Assembly (NCBI GenBank): GCA_044229235.1
Contig: JBGATH010000020.1
Location: forward strand, 1 to 64,000
Length of the DNA stretch: 64,000 bases
From: UKL13-2 sp044229235
GTDB lineage: Bacteria; Pseudomonadota; Gammaproteobacteria; Burkholderiales; Usitatibacteraceae
Reading direction: 5' to 3'
The translations under genes were made by a program, and so were the position numbers. Of this stretch, positions 40,549 through 50,156 are shown piece by piece. Positions within the stretch are counted from its first letter, which is position 1. Each line of letters opens with the position of its first letter. The notes beneath the pieces were generated by a model that worked only from the letters and a program-made list of their open reading frames with translations, did not search any database and was not told the DNA's origin.

Positions 40549-41292
40549 TCAGCCTGCCCGCGAGATGGCCAGCAAGCCATCTAGCACCATGTGGTCGTTG
40601 ACGGCCACGGGGAACGGCAGGTGGTGCGCCAGTTGCAGCATGGCGCCGCCGCTACCGACGCAATGCGGCGCGTCGCCGTTGTGGGCGGTGAAGTGCGTAT
40701 ACATGCGCTGGATCGCGCCGCAGGTGGCTTCAACTGCGCCGGTGGCGATGGCATCGGCCGTGCCGCGCGGAAAGGTGTAGTACTCGCCATGACTGTCCGG
40801 CAACTGTGCCGTACCGCGATTGAGCGACTGGCGCATGAGTTCGAGGCCCGGGACGATCAAGCCGCCGAGGAATTCCCCGTCCGCACCCAAGGCATCCACC
40901 GTCAGCGCGGTGCCGGCGACGATCACCAGCTGCGCGCGAGGCGCATCGTGCGCGGCGGCGTGCGCGGCGATCAGCGCCGCCCAGCGATCCGTGCCCAGCG
41001 CGAGCGGTTCTGCATACGTGTTGCGAACGCCACACTGGGCGGCGGCAGAGGTGATCACCTCGATGGCTCTGGACAGGCCATACAGCCGGTCGTGCAGCAA
41101 GGCGCCGACCTTGGCACCGGCAACATTGGAAATCAGCACGCGCTCCACCTCGAGCGGCTGCGGCAGGTGTTCAAAGGCAATTTCGGACCCTGCGGCAAAG
41201 GTTGCAAAGCTGCCGCGCAGGAACCAATCCCGGCCGTCGTGCAGGCCCCACTTGACGCGGGTATTGCCGGCATCGATTGCGAGCAATTTCAT
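40549..41292 (-). CDS. coaX: Type III pantothenate kinase
   Basis: A 247-residue kinase of the ASKHA fold: LLAIDAGNTRVKWGL phosphate loop, LGTDRWAALIAAHAA (catalytic Asp), VIVAGTALTVDALGADGEFLGGLIVPG, and VGSGGAMLQLA. It phosphorylates pantothenate in coenzyme A synthesis. The start ATG 41292 overlaps the birA stop by 4 bp. Order HAD-birA-coaX-SPOR is a common betaproteobacterial cluster. Confidence 0.95.
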   Translation of the reverse strand: MKLLAIDAGNTRVKWGLHDGRDWFLRGSFATFAAGSEIAFEHLPQPLEVERVLISNVAGAKVGALLHDRLYGLSRAIEVITSAAAQCGVRNTYAEPLALGTDRWAALIAAHAAAHDAPRAQLVIVAGTALTVDALGADGEFLGGLIVPGLELMRQSLNRGTAQLPDSHGEYYTFPRGTADAIATGAVEATCGAIQRMYTHFTAHNGDAPHCVGSGGAMLQLAHHLPFPVAVNDHMVLDGLLAISRAG

Positions 41293-42290
41293 TGTTTCGC
41301 TCCAGTTGCGCGTCGCACACTCAATTCCCCGAATGATAGCGCCAGGTCGCGTCCGTTGCGGCTCACCGACAACGATCCGTCGTCACCCACGCCGCGCACA
41401 ATGGCGTCGAAGCCGCTGCCGTCGGCATTGAGCACCCGCACCGGGCAGCCCTGCAGCGCATGCGCGGCCAGCCACTCGGCGCGCAGCGGCGCAAAGCCGG
41501 ACTTCTGAAAAACATCGAGGATCGAAACCAGCTCGCGCAGCACTGCCGCTGCCAGCAGGTTTCTCGACACGGGCGCGCTGCAAACCGACTGCACATCGGC
41601 CACCGGCTGCTCGATGCTTGCCGCCATCGCCGCCGCCACGGCCGGGGGGAAACGCACGTTCAGCCCGATGCCGATTACCGCGCTGGTCGGCCCCAGCATG
41701 TCGCCCTGGGATTCAATCAGGATGCCGCCCAGCTTATGGTCGTCGACGACGATGTCGTTGGGCCACTTCAGGCGTACCCCGGTCGCCCCGCATGACGTCA
41801 GCGCGCGCAACACCGCCAGCCCCACCGCCAGCGAGAGCCCGCCCAGCTGGGCGGCGCCCTTGTCGAAGCGCCATAGCAGCGACAGCGTCAGCGACGCGCC
41901 GAACGCCGATCGCCAGCTGCGGCCACGCCGGCCACGACCCGCCGTCTGCTGCTCGGCGACCAGGCAAGCGCCGGACGGCGCGCCGTCAAGCGCACGCGCC
42001 ATGAGCACGGAATTGGTGGACCCAACGCTGGGCATCACCTCGACATCGACACGCCGCGCCGCCGCGCCCAGCGCCGGACGGATACGCTCCACATCAAGCA
42101 TTTCCAGCGGCTCGGCGAGCCGGTAGCCGCGACGGGTGAGGCTGAATATTTCCACGCCGGCCTCAGCGGCCTCGCGCAAGGCCTCGGAAACGGCGCTGCG
42201 TGAAACGCCGAACTTCGCCGCGAGGCGCGTGCCGGAAGTGAAACGTTCGTGTGAGAGTTCCGGCAGCAGTTGTAAGGTCAGCGGCCTCAT
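41289..42290 (-). CDS. birA: Biotin-[acetyl-CoA-carboxylase] ligase / biotin operon repressor
   Basis: A 333-residue protein with an N-terminal winged helix (SGTRLAAKFGVSRSAVSEALREA), a catalytic domain with the biotinyl-AMP loop AGRGRRGRSW, KWPNDIVVDDHKLGGIL and GIGLNVRFP, and a C-terminal SH3-like domain. It activates biotin and transfers it to BCCP, and represses biotin genes when loaded. The N-terminal HTH indicates the bifunctional form. It lies 3 bp after the HAD gene. Confidence 0.95.
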   Translation of the reverse strand: MRPLTLQLLPELSHERFTSGTRLAAKFGVSRSAVSEALREAAEAGVEIFSLTRRGYRLAEPLEMLDVERIRPALGAAARRVDVEVMPSVGSTNSVLMARALDGAPSGACLVAEQQTAGRGRRGRSWRSAFGASLTLSLLWRFDKGAAQLGGLSLAVGLAVLRALTSCGATGVRLKWPNDIVVDDHKLGGILIESQGDMLGPTSAVIGIGLNVRFPPAVAAAMAASIEQPVADVQSVCSAPVSRNLLAAAVLRELVSILDVFQKSGFAPLRAEWLAAHALQGCPVRVLNADGSGFDAIVRGVGDDGSLSVSRNGRDLALSFGELSVRRATGAKQ

Positions 42291-42293
42291 GCC

Positions 42294-43202
42294 CTACTGG
42301 TTTTCCGACTTGCAGGCGGCCACTTCCGCGGCATAGGCTATTCCGGCGATCACCGAATCGAGCAGCAGCTGCACGCGACGCGTCAGCTTGCTGTTGTCGC
42401 GGTAGTCGGCCGGCGCGATGAAATCGACGCGGCCGGCATCGAGCAGTCGCACGCATGTCGCCTTGCTCTTTTCAACCTTGGGATTGAATACCGCCAGCGA
42501 ATGCCCGCCACTCTTGGTGGTCAGCGCCATCGAGGGCACGTCGGTCATGCCATCGCCGATGTAAATGAGGTTGGAAAACGGAATGGGCCGCTCCCCCTCG
42601 GGCATATGGTCGTTGATCGATTCGGCCAGCGACTCCTTGCCCTTGTTGATGCGAAACAGATACTGCGTCTTGGAGGTATCGGTGATGAGCAATTTCGGAA
42701 AGTTGGCGATGCCGTACTGGTTGAAGTGGTACTCGGAGGCATAGATCTGCTTGAAGTACTTGCGGATCGACACGCCTTCGAGGATTTCCTTCTGGCCCGC
42801 CGAGATGATGTAGTGCTGCACGTTCACCGCGCCACCGCCGCGCTTCTTCACGTAGGCGTTGATGCGCGGGAACCAGTCCTCGACGCCGGGAAAATACTGG
42901 ATGCGATGCGCCATCGCTGCGAAGTCCTCGCGGGTGATTTTGACGGCGTCATTCTTGTAAAGCATTTCCATCATCAGCCGCATGTAGACCAGCATCGAAT
43001 CGGAGCCGGTCTCCTGCGCTTCCTTGTGCACCTTTGCCCAGAACGCCTCGGGCTCGATGCCGATCTTTGGCAGCACCGTGTATTCCTGCATGGGCTGCGG
43101 CGACAGCGTGCCGTCAAAGTCGTACACCATGGCGATGGTGTTCTGGCCGAACGGTCTGGAATCCCGGGGGGCCTTTGCGGCGGACGTCGATTTGCGGGGC
43201 AT
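42294..43202 (-). CDS. HAD-superfamily hydrolase
   Basis: A 302-residue protein with the catalytic motif MVYDFDGTLSP, a helical cap, the second motif YIISAGQKEIL (Ser/Thr) and a third motif YIGDGMTDVPSM. HAD phosphatases of this type hydrolyse small phosphate esters; the substrate is unknown. Its 3' end abuts birA, so it is the first gene of that operon. Start ATG 43202. Confidence 0.88.
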   Translation of the reverse strand: MPRKSTSAAKAPRDSRPFGQNTIAMVYDFDGTLSPQPMQEYTVLPKIGIEPEAFWAKVHKEAQETGSDSMLVYMRLMMEMLYKNDAVKITREDFAAMAHRIQYFPGVEDWFPRINAYVKKRGGGAVNVQHYIISAGQKEILEGVSIRKYFKQIYASEYHFNQYGIANFPKLLITDTSKTQYLFRINKGKESLAESINDHMPEGERPIPFSNLIYIGDGMTDVPSMALTTKSGGHSLAVFNPKVEKSKATCVRLLDAGRVDFIAPADYRDNSKLTRRVQLLLDSVIAGIAYAAEVAACKSENQ

Positions 43203-43234
43203 GGTGAAATTCTATCCGCTATCAGAAACGAAAA

Positions 43235-43253
43235 CGCCCGGCATTGCCGGGCG
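43235..43253 (-). terminator. Intrinsic terminator after the Bug receptor gene
   Basis: CGCCCGGC-ATT-GCCGGGCG followed on the minus strand by TTTTC. It lies 42 bp downstream of the Bug receptor stop and upstream of the HAD gene. Confidence 0.8.
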
Positions 43254-43294
43254 CGTTGTTGGCACAGGACAGCGCGGCTTCGCGCTGACCGCGG

Positions 43295-44263
43295 TCAGTC
43301 GGCGTACACGCCGGCCTTCTTGATGATCGGGCCCCATTTGGAAATTTCGGCAGCAAGCTGCTTGCGCAACGCCTCCGGCGTCTGGCGGGCGACCGGTTCC
43401 GGCGCGGTGCCGAGTTCGGCAAACTTGCCGATCACGCCGGCATCCTTCAGTGCCGCCTGCAGCGCAACGTTCAGCTTGTCGACAACGGGCTTGGCGGTGC
43501 CCTTCGGTGCCCATACGCCATGCCAGACACCGACGTTAAAGCCCTTGAGGCCGGACTCATCCATGGTCGGCAGATTGGACAGCGATGCCACCCGGGTCAG
43601 CGAGGTCACGGCGTAGGCCTTTACCTTGCCGCCCTTGATTTGTGACGTCGTATTGGTGGTCTGGTCGCACATGAAGTCAACTTGCCCGCCGAGCAGGTCA
43701 GTCATGGCTGGTGCCGTGCCCTTGTACGGAACCGTCAGCAGGTCCGTCTCGATGGCGCTCATGAACAGCATGCCGCAAAGATGCGAGGCCGAGCCGATAC
43801 CGGAGTTCGCATAGGACACCTTAGCCTTGTTTGCTTTCACGTAAGCGACCAGTTCCTTGAAATCTTTGGGGGGAAAGTCGGCTTTGGCAATCATCGTCAT
43901 GGGTACTTCGGTGACGAGGCCGACCGGTTCGAGGTCCTTGTTGACGTCATATTTCAGGGTGCGATACAGCGAGGGCGCGGTGGAAATGCCGATATGCATC
44001 AGCAGCACCGTGTAGCCATCATTGGGGGCGCTGACCACCTTGCCCACGCCGATGGTGCCGCCCGCGCCGCCCACGTTTTCGATGATGACCTGCTGGCCCA
44101 GCGACTTGGACATGACCGAGGCGACCGTGCGTGCCACGGTATCGGTCGGCCCGCCCGCGGCAAACGGGACAATCATGGTGATCGGTTTGCTCGGATACGT
44201 TTCAGCACCCGCCACGCCCGCGATCATCAGGGCGGCAGCGACTGCGAGGGTCTTGAAATTCAT
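43295..44263 (-). CDS. Bug/TctC-type tripartite tricarboxylate transporter receptor
   Basis: A 322-residue periplasmic receptor with a signal peptide (1-22, AGA-ETYP). It has the family pattern YPSKPITMIVPFAAGGPTDT, VGGAGGTIGVGKV and PYKGTAPAMTDLLGGQVDFM. Such receptors bind carboxylates for TctAB-type secondary transporters; no tctAB genes are adjacent, as is typical of the many orphan Bug proteins in Burkholderiales. The start ATG 44263 follows GGAGGA. Ligand unknown. Confidence 0.92.
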   Translation of the reverse strand: MNFKTLAVAAALMIAGVAGAETYPSKPITMIVPFAAGGPTDTVARTVASVMSKSLGQQVIIENVGGAGGTIGVGKVVSAPNDGYTVLLMHIGISTAPSLYRTLKYDVNKDLEPVGLVTEVPMTMIAKADFPPKDFKELVAYVKANKAKVSYANSGIGSASHLCGMLFMSAIETDLLTVPYKGTAPAMTDLLGGQVDFMCDQTTNTTSQIKGGKVKAYAVTSLTRVASLSNLPTMDESGLKGFNVGVWHGVWAPKGTAKPVVDKLNVALQAALKDAGVIGKFAELGTAPEPVARQTPEALRKQLAAEISKWGPIIKKAGVYAD

Positions 44264-44397
44264 GCTTCCTCCAGGTTTGTTTTTTATGCGCAAAAGTGTT
44301 CTGCGCCAGTGCATTGATTGTAGCGGTTCAGAAAAATTCAATTTGCCCGCGTTTGTGCGCCTGAAGAGCTAATGGCTTTGACTTTAAGCGAACGAAT

Positions 44398-44454
44398 GAG
44401 CGTTGGCGCGCCTTTCCGGGCAAAAATGGCTTGAAAGCGGCGCCAATGCTGGAC
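44398..44454. repeat. Dispersed palindromic repeat, copy 4
   Basis: GAGCGTTGGCGCG and CGCCAATGCTGGAC arms with a centre CCGGGCAAAAATGGC. It lies 3 bp after the acyltransferase stop (minus strand) in the 44264-44456 gap and may act as its transcript end. Confidence 0.8.
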
Positions 44455-44456
44455 TT

Positions 44457-46505
44457 TTACTGCTTTGCTCTGGCTGAAAGGTCCGGAAATTGCGCGGCAA
44501 ATCCGCGGATCACGACTTCTGCGCCAAATTCGTTGAGGTGATCGATGTTGGCGTAGACCAGGCGGCCATCGACGCGCGCCCGGCAGGCCCGCCGGTCGCA
44601 GAGAATATCCTGCGGATCAAATAACGCCAGCGACGGATAGTCGCGCTGGATGCGCGCCAGCATTTCCCGGTGTGGCGCGGCCGTCCGGTCGATTTCGGCG
44701 CGCGGCATTTCACAAGGCTCCATGGCCGGCTGGTGCAGCCGCAGCGGGCGCTGCTGACATTTGGTTGGGGGAAACGTCAATTCAGGCGTGTTGGTAAAGA
44801 CGATCACGCGCTTGCCGGCCGCGAACAGTTTGTCCAGCGTCTGGCGCATGGCCAGCTCAACCAGGGCGAGATTGCGTTCGGCGTCGGTCGCCGGCCGGGC
44901 GCGCAATGCTGGGGGCAAGCGATTGGCCTCAGGATGAATCAGGTCACGCAGGCCCTGGAATTGCGCAATGAGAAGGACCATGTCGACACCCGGGTCGCCG
45001 ACGATCCTCTCCAGCGCGGCATTGACCTGTGCGGGACAACCCTGCGGCGGATAACCGGGCGAATGCTGGTCGAGATTCCAGAACGGCCGGCAGCCGGCAC
45101 GAAAGCTGATGAGTAGCTGGCGGCCCTTCTGAAAGTAATGGCTGCGCAGCGCTTCGTCGTACATCTGCGCATGACTGTCGCCGATCAGCGCCGCCTTGCG
45201 CTCGGCGGTGAACCCCGGCGGCACGTACACGCGTGCCGCCGCAGGGTGCTGGTAAACGTTGTCGAATACCGGAAAACGCGAGTACACGCCGCCGGAACGG
45301 TGTATGAGCAGCGCGGCCGCGCCGATCAGCGCCAGCAGGGCGATCAGGACGAACGGCATGAGCCTGACTTTTGACCATGCGCCGAAGCGCAGCGGTCGCT
45401 CGAGGAAGTGATAGCACGCGGCAGCGACGACAAAGCTTGCCACGATCATGCCCAGCTTCATGCCGATGGTCGGGTCGGCCTGATCGTAAATGCGAGCCAG
45501 CGACAGCAGCGGCCAGTGCCACAGGTAAAGCGGATAACTGATCAGGCCGACGTACACCAGCACCGGGTTGGCCAGAAACCGGCGATTCGCCAACGCCTGT
45601 GGACCGGCCGCGATCAGCAGCAGTGACCCCGCTGTCGGCAACAGCGCCCACGGCGCGGGGAACGGCAAGCTCTTGTCGATTGCCAGGAAGGCCACCAGCA
45701 GCAGCGACAGCCCGGCCAACGAGGCGAGGTTTTGCCCGATTGCCGCGCGCGGCTGCGCGGTAGGGGCGCGTTCTGCCAAGCCGGCGTTCGCGTGCCGCGC
45801 GTGCAACCGGCTCAGCTCCCCATACGCGAACAGCGCGCCGACGAGCAGTTCCCAGAGCCGGCTGAACAGGTGGTAGTAGGCCCAGCCGGCATGGTTATCG
45901 ACCCGGGCGAGACTGGCCGCAAACGACGCGATCATGGCCACTGCTAGCAGCGTGAACGCGCCGCGCCGGCGGCGAATGGACGCAATGATGAGCAGGGGAA
46001 ACAGCAGGTAGAACTGCTCCTCCACACCCAGGGACCACAGGTTCAGCAGGGGCTTGAGCTCAGCCGCCACATCCCAGTAGCCCACTTCGCGCCAGAACTG
46101 CCAGTTGGAAATGAACACCGAGGCGCCGGCGACATGTTTGGCGAGGAACGAATATTCTTCGGGGAGCAGCGTCCACCAGCCAATCAGCAGCAGGCTGACC
46201 AGAAGCACGATGAGCGCCGGAAAAATGCGCTTGATGCGTCGCGTGAAATAAGTCCACACCCGGTAGCGGCCGGCATGAATTTCGATGAACGTGGAGCGGG
46301 CGATCAGGTAGCCGGAGATGACGAAGAACACATCGACTCCGGCAAATCCGCCCGGCAACAGCGCGTTGAAGTAGTGCGTGACGATAACCGCGAGCACCGC
46401 CAGCGCTTTTAGGCCATCGATGTCGGGGCGGTACTGGCGGATGGCCGACTGCGGCGCCGCCAGGTCTTGCTGCAGGAAGGATCCGGCGAAACGAAAAGCG
46501 GTCAT
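44457..46505 (-). CDS. Membrane acyltransferase 3 with SGNH domain (OafA-type)
   Basis: A 682-residue protein: residues 1-380 are an acyltransferase-3 domain with about ten helices (YRPDIDGLKALAVLAVI, FAGVDVFFVISGYLI, RRIKRIFPALIV, NLWSLGVEEQFYLLFP), and residues about 420-680 form a periplasmic SGNH-hydrolase domain (AALIGDSHAQMYDEAL; late IDHLNEFGAEVV with the catalytic Asp/His). OafA-type enzymes O-acetylate surface polysaccharides. No neighbouring polysaccharide genes identify the target. Confidence 0.92.
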   Translation of the reverse strand: MTAFRFAGSFLQQDLAAPQSAIRQYRPDIDGLKALAVLAVIVTHYFNALLPGGFAGVDVFFVISGYLIARSTFIEIHAGRYRVWTYFTRRIKRIFPALIVLLVSLLLIGWWTLLPEEYSFLAKHVAGASVFISNWQFWREVGYWDVAAELKPLLNLWSLGVEEQFYLLFPLLIIASIRRRRGAFTLLAVAMIASFAASLARVDNHAGWAYYHLFSRLWELLVGALFAYGELSRLHARHANAGLAERAPTAQPRAAIGQNLASLAGLSLLLVAFLAIDKSLPFPAPWALLPTAGSLLLIAAGPQALANRRFLANPVLVYVGLISYPLYLWHWPLLSLARIYDQADPTIGMKLGMIVASFVVAAACYHFLERPLRFGAWSKVRLMPFVLIALLALIGAAALLIHRSGGVYSRFPVFDNVYQHPAAARVYVPPGFTAERKAALIGDSHAQMYDEALRSHYFQKGRQLLISFRAGCRPFWNLDQHSPGYPPQGCPAQVNAALERIVGDPGVDMVLLIAQFQGLRDLIHPEANRLPPALRARPATDAERNLALVELAMRQTLDKLFAAGKRVIVFTNTPELTFPPTKCQQRPLRLHQPAMEPCEMPRAEIDRTAAPHREMLARIQRDYPSLALFDPQDILCDRRACRARVDGRLVYANIDHLNEFGAEVVIRGFAAQFPDLSARAKQ

Positions 46506-46556
46506 GGGGGCGCCAGCCTGCGCAACGGAGCGCGCCGGTCCAAAGAGGTAATCGGC

Positions 46557-48248
46557 CTAGAAACTGAACTCGGTTCTCACCAGAAACTGGGTGGACTTGA
46601 TATTGCCCTGACGCTGCAACGGCGTTGCCACATCGAGGTGCAGCATGTTCGCGAAGGCTGCGCGATCAATCGCAATGCGCAGGCCGACACCGGCATCGCT
46701 CAGCCAGCCGCCATTGATGGTGTTCTGGTTGGGCCCGCCCCAGGCGCGACCCACGTCCACGAAGGCGGCAGCGCCGATGCGAAACAGCCGGAACGGATAC
46801 CAGGTGGTGTAGAGCCGCTGTTCGAAAGTGGCAAGCACACGCTTGTTGCCTGCCTGGTAACGATCCGGATAACCACGAAGACCGTTGCTGCCGCCCAGCA
46901 GCAACTGGTCGGCGACGCCGCCGTTGCGCACGTGGTCGGCGGCCAGGGATGCGTAGAACAGCCAACGCGGGCTTTCCGGCACGAAATAGCGAACACTCGC
47001 GCCGGCCACGTCCATCAGCTCGCCGGTGGTGGCCACGCGCCGGTCCCAGCGCGCCGCAGTAAGCAGGTTATGGTCGCCGCCCGGGGTAAAACCGCGACTC
47101 ACCGAAGTCGAGAACAGCCAGGCCGATTGCGTCGCACCGAGGCCCGTCGCGTTACGCGCCACCTGCAAGCGCAGGTTCAGGCCGTTGGCAATGAATTCCG
47201 AGCGGGCGATCTGGCTGCGGTTGAAGAGTTTCAGATAGCGATCTTCAATCAGTTCATAGCGGACGTATGCTGCGCGCTGTTCCTGGTCCACCGGTAGCGG
47301 CAGAGGTGGTGTCTTGCCCGGCTCGACTCGATAGTTGTCATCGTTACGCAGCAGGCCGGCCGTGAAGCGCTGCGTCCAGCCGTTCACCAGCCCCGGCGAC
47401 CAGCCGCCAAAAACTTCGCCGGCTCGCGTCCGGTGCCGGTAATCGGCAACCAGTTCGCCGGTGTTGTAGATGCTGTCGAGGCGATCCTGCGTATCCCAGG
47501 TCGCGCCTGCCGCCCAGCGCGCATCCAGCGACGGGAAGCCGCGTACCGCCGACATGGTGCGGCGCGAGCCGTCGTTGAACTGCCCGCGCACATATTGCAG
47601 GTCAGTCCATCCATCAAAAGCCCGCGCATAGCCGATTTCGAACTGGGAGCCATGCCGGTCAATATCGCTGCGGCGGGAAATGCCAAGCCGGGCGCCGGTG
47701 CCGAGCAGGTTGTATTCGGAGATTTCCAGGTTGGTCTTGTTGTTTCCGCCGGTACGCGACACGCTGGCGCCGACATCGAGGCTCCAGGTGTCGCGCGTCC
47801 GGACTTCAATATCGACCGCCCCATCGCTGAGGTTGATCGCCTTGATGTGTACGTCGTACAAGTAGCGCACGCTGCGCAGGATACGTTCGGTTTCATCGAT
47901 TTTCTGGCACGAAACCGTCTCGCCGGCTTGAAACAGCAACACCCGCCTGATCACGTCCTCGCGGGTTTGAATATGCAGCCGGTTGACCAACATGTACAAA
48001 CGGTTGTTCTCGGCGCTGTCGTCTGGATCAAAAATGTTCTGCGCGATCACCCGCACGCTGCGGATCTTCACGCCCTGGCTTTCCAGAGCCGCAAAGTCGG
48101 CGGAAGCGTCGGGGCGCCCGGCAACCTGTGCCGACGCGGGGGAAGGAACAAGCAGGCTGAACATCAGCAGAGCGATCGCTGCCAACGCAACTCGGCCGAA
48201 ATCCGGCCGGCGGCATTCGCGATCAAGCTGGGAGGTTCGGAAGGGCAT
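46557..48248 (-). CDS. Omp85/BamA-superfamily outer-membrane protein
   Basis: A 563-residue protein with a signal peptide (about 1-41), one or two POTRA-like segments (IQTREDVIRRVLLFQAGETV...LYDVHIKAINLSDGAVDIEVRTRDTW) and a C-terminal 16-strand-type barrel with the lid-loop motif GLRGYPDRYQAG and a terminal Phe (TEFSF). Shorter than BamA (about 760-800) because fewer POTRA repeats are present, closer to TamA or patatin-associated types. The passenger or partner is unknown. It lies 51 bp upstream of the acyltransferase gene start on the same strand. Confidence 0.85.
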   Translation of the reverse strand: MPFRTSQLDRECRRPDFGRVALAAIALLMFSLLVPSPASAQVAGRPDASADFAALESQGVKIRSVRVIAQNIFDPDDSAENNRLYMLVNRLHIQTREDVIRRVLLFQAGETVSCQKIDETERILRSVRYLYDVHIKAINLSDGAVDIEVRTRDTWSLDVGASVSRTGGNNKTNLEISEYNLLGTGARLGISRRSDIDRHGSQFEIGYARAFDGWTDLQYVRGQFNDGSRRTMSAVRGFPSLDARWAAGATWDTQDRLDSIYNTGELVADYRHRTRAGEVFGGWSPGLVNGWTQRFTAGLLRNDDNYRVEPGKTPPLPLPVDQEQRAAYVRYELIEDRYLKLFNRSQIARSEFIANGLNLRLQVARNATGLGATQSAWLFSTSVSRGFTPGGDHNLLTAARWDRRVATTGELMDVAGASVRYFVPESPRWLFYASLAADHVRNGGVADQLLLGGSNGLRGYPDRYQAGNKRVLATFEQRLYTTWYPFRLFRIGAAAFVDVGRAWGGPNQNTINGGWLSDAGVGLRIAIDRAAFANMLHLDVATPLQRQGNIKSTQFLVRTEFSF

Positions 48249-48492
48249 GACGATGACCAGGCGGGGTGCGGGGTAAGGATCACCATCACTCTACCGCGTG
48301 TCAGCCCGGCGTGGCGGCCGCGTGCGACCGGGCGGCGCGCCAGTCAGCCTCCCAGCACAGGTTGCTGCTTGATGCTCGCCTCACTCTTGAAACTGGCGAG
48401 ACCGTTGAAGCCAGTGTCACCGCCCAATTCAGCTAGAATCGCGGCAGTCGCAAAGCTGTCACCAAGTTGTCATATCCCAGCGGAGGTGCACC

Positions 48493-49119
48493 ATGTTCGG
48501 ACGATTGATGCCCAAGGAAGGGCGTTTTTTCGATTACTTCAATGACCATGCCTCGCTGGTGCTGGAAGGTGCGCAGGAATTGAACGCCTTTTTCTCGGAC
48601 ATGGGTAACCGGGAAGCGCACGCCCAAAACGTGGCGTCGATCGAAAAGAAAGCCGACAAGATCACGCACGAAACCATTCACCTTCTGCACCAGACCTTCA
48701 TCACGCCGCTGGATCGCGAAGACATTCACAAGCTGATCAGCCGCATGGATGACATTCTCGACCTGATGGAGGATGTGGCCGAATGCGTGATGCTTTACGA
48801 CGTCCGGGAAGTCACCGATGCAGCACGGCGCCTGGCCGACATCTGCGTCAGCTGCGCGGCCAAGGTCAAGCAGGCGGTGAGCCTGCTCTCAAACATGGAT
48901 AACGCGGAAGCGATCCTCAAGATCTGCAGCGAAATAGACCAGCTTGAATCGGAGGCGGACCGCGTGATGCGCTCGGCCATGTCGAAGCTGTTTCGCGACG
49001 AGCCCGACACCCGGCAGCTCATCAAGCTGAAGGCCATTTACGAGCTGCTGGAAACCGTTACCGATCGCGCCGAGGATACCGCCAACGTCATCGAAGGCAT
49101 CGTGCTCGAGAACGCCTGA
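48493..49119 (+). CDS. DUF47/PhoU-like phosphate transport accessory protein
   Basis: A 208-residue all-helical protein with paired acidic motifs (SIEKKADKITHET and DQLESEADRVM) typical of the DUF47/YkaA family, a PhoU relative that binds metal clusters. It is 26 bp upstream of the Pit gene, the usual context. It is thought to regulate Pit activity. ATG 48493 is preceded by GGAGG. The divergent gap 48249-48492 shows no other gene. Confidence 0.92.
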   Translation: MFGRLMPKEGRFFDYFNDHASLVLEGAQELNAFFSDMGNREAHAQNVASIEKKADKITHETIHLLHQTFITPLDREDIHKLISRMDDILDLMEDVAECVMLYDVREVTDAARRLADICVSCAAKVKQAVSLLSNMDNAEAILKICSEIDQLESEADRVMRSAMSKLFRDEPDTRQLIKLKAIYELLETVTDRAEDTANVIEGIVLENA

Positions 49120-49145
49120 AACGCTGGAGCCAACCGGAGTCGCGC

Positions 49146-50156
49146 ATGGGATCGGTGTCGATCAGTTTCGAGATGATTGTGTTCCTGATCGCGCTCGCGC
49201 TGATCTTTGACTTCATGAACGGCTTTCACGATGCGGCGAATTCGATCGCCACCATCGTCTCCACCGGCGTACTGAAGCCGCAATACGCCGTAGTTTGGGC
49301 GGCCTTTTTCAATTTCGTCGCCATCCTCGTGTTCCAGCTCAAGGTTGCGGCGACCGTCGGCAAGGGCACCATTGATCCGATGGTGGTTGACCATTTCGTG
49401 ATCATGGGCGCCCTGATGGGCGCCATCACCTGGAACCTGATCACCTGGTACTACGGCATTCCCTCGTCGTCCTCGCATGCCCTGATCGGCGGCCTGATCG
49501 GCGCGGCGGTCGCCAAGGCCGGGACCGGCTCATTGGTCTCGAGCGGCGTGATGAAGACGGTATTGTTCATCTTTGTCTCGCCCTTCCTGGGATTCCTGCT
49601 CGGCGCCATCCTGATGGTCGGTGTGTCCTGGCTGTTGCGGCGAACCGCGCCGCGCCGGGTGGATCGGTGGTTTCGCCGACTGCAGCTGGTCTCGGCGTCG
49701 CTGTACAGCCTGGGCCATGGCGGCAACGATGCGCAAAAAACCATTGGCATCATCTGGATGCTGCTGATTGCCGCAGGCATGACCGGCTCCAAGGATCCGG
49801 TGCCGATGTGGGTGATTGTGATGTGCTACATGGCCATCGCCATGGGTACGCTGTTCGGCGGCTGGCGCATCGTCAAGACCATGGGTCAGCGCATCACCAA
49901 GCTCAAGCCGATCGGCGGTTTTTGCGCCGAGACCGGCGGCGCCATCACCCTGTTCATTGCCACCGCCATGGGCGTGCCGGTTTCGACCACGCACACCATC
50001 ACCGGAGCCATTGTCGGCGTCGGTGCGGCCAAGCAGGTGAAGGCGGTACGCTGGGGTGTAGCCGGGGGAATCGTCTGGGCCTGGATTCTCACCATCTCCT
50101 GCTCGGCCTTCGTCGCGGCCGTTTCCTGGTATCTGGCTACCCAGTTTCTCGGCTAG
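49146..50156 (+). CDS. pit: Low-affinity inorganic phosphate transporter, Pit family
   Basis: A 336-residue transporter with about ten helices and two inverted family signatures: DFMNGFHDAANSIATIVSTG and LGHGGNDAQKTIGII, plus GVPVSTTHTITGAIVG. It cotransports metal-phosphate with H+. Pit systems also admit arsenate, which makes it an arsenic entry route in this organism (established for Pit generally). The final stop is followed within 10 bp by repeat copy 5. The opposite strand of its 3' part stays open in the frame of the GGDEF/EAL gene. Confidence 0.93.
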   Translation: MGSVSISFEMIVFLIALALIFDFMNGFHDAANSIATIVSTGVLKPQYAVVWAAFFNFVAILVFQLKVAATVGKGTIDPMVVDHFVIMGALMGAITWNLITWYYGIPSSSSHALIGGLIGAAVAKAGTGSLVSSGVMKTVLFIFVSPFLGFLLGAILMVGVSWLLRRTAPRRVDRWFRRLQLVSASLYSLGHGGNDAQKTIGIIWMLLIAAGMTGSKDPVPMWVIVMCYMAIAMGTLFGGWRIVKTMGQRITKLKPIGGFCAETGGAITLFIATAMGVPVSTTHTITGAIVGVGAAKQVKAVRWGVAGGIVWAWILTISCSAFVAAVSWYLATQFLG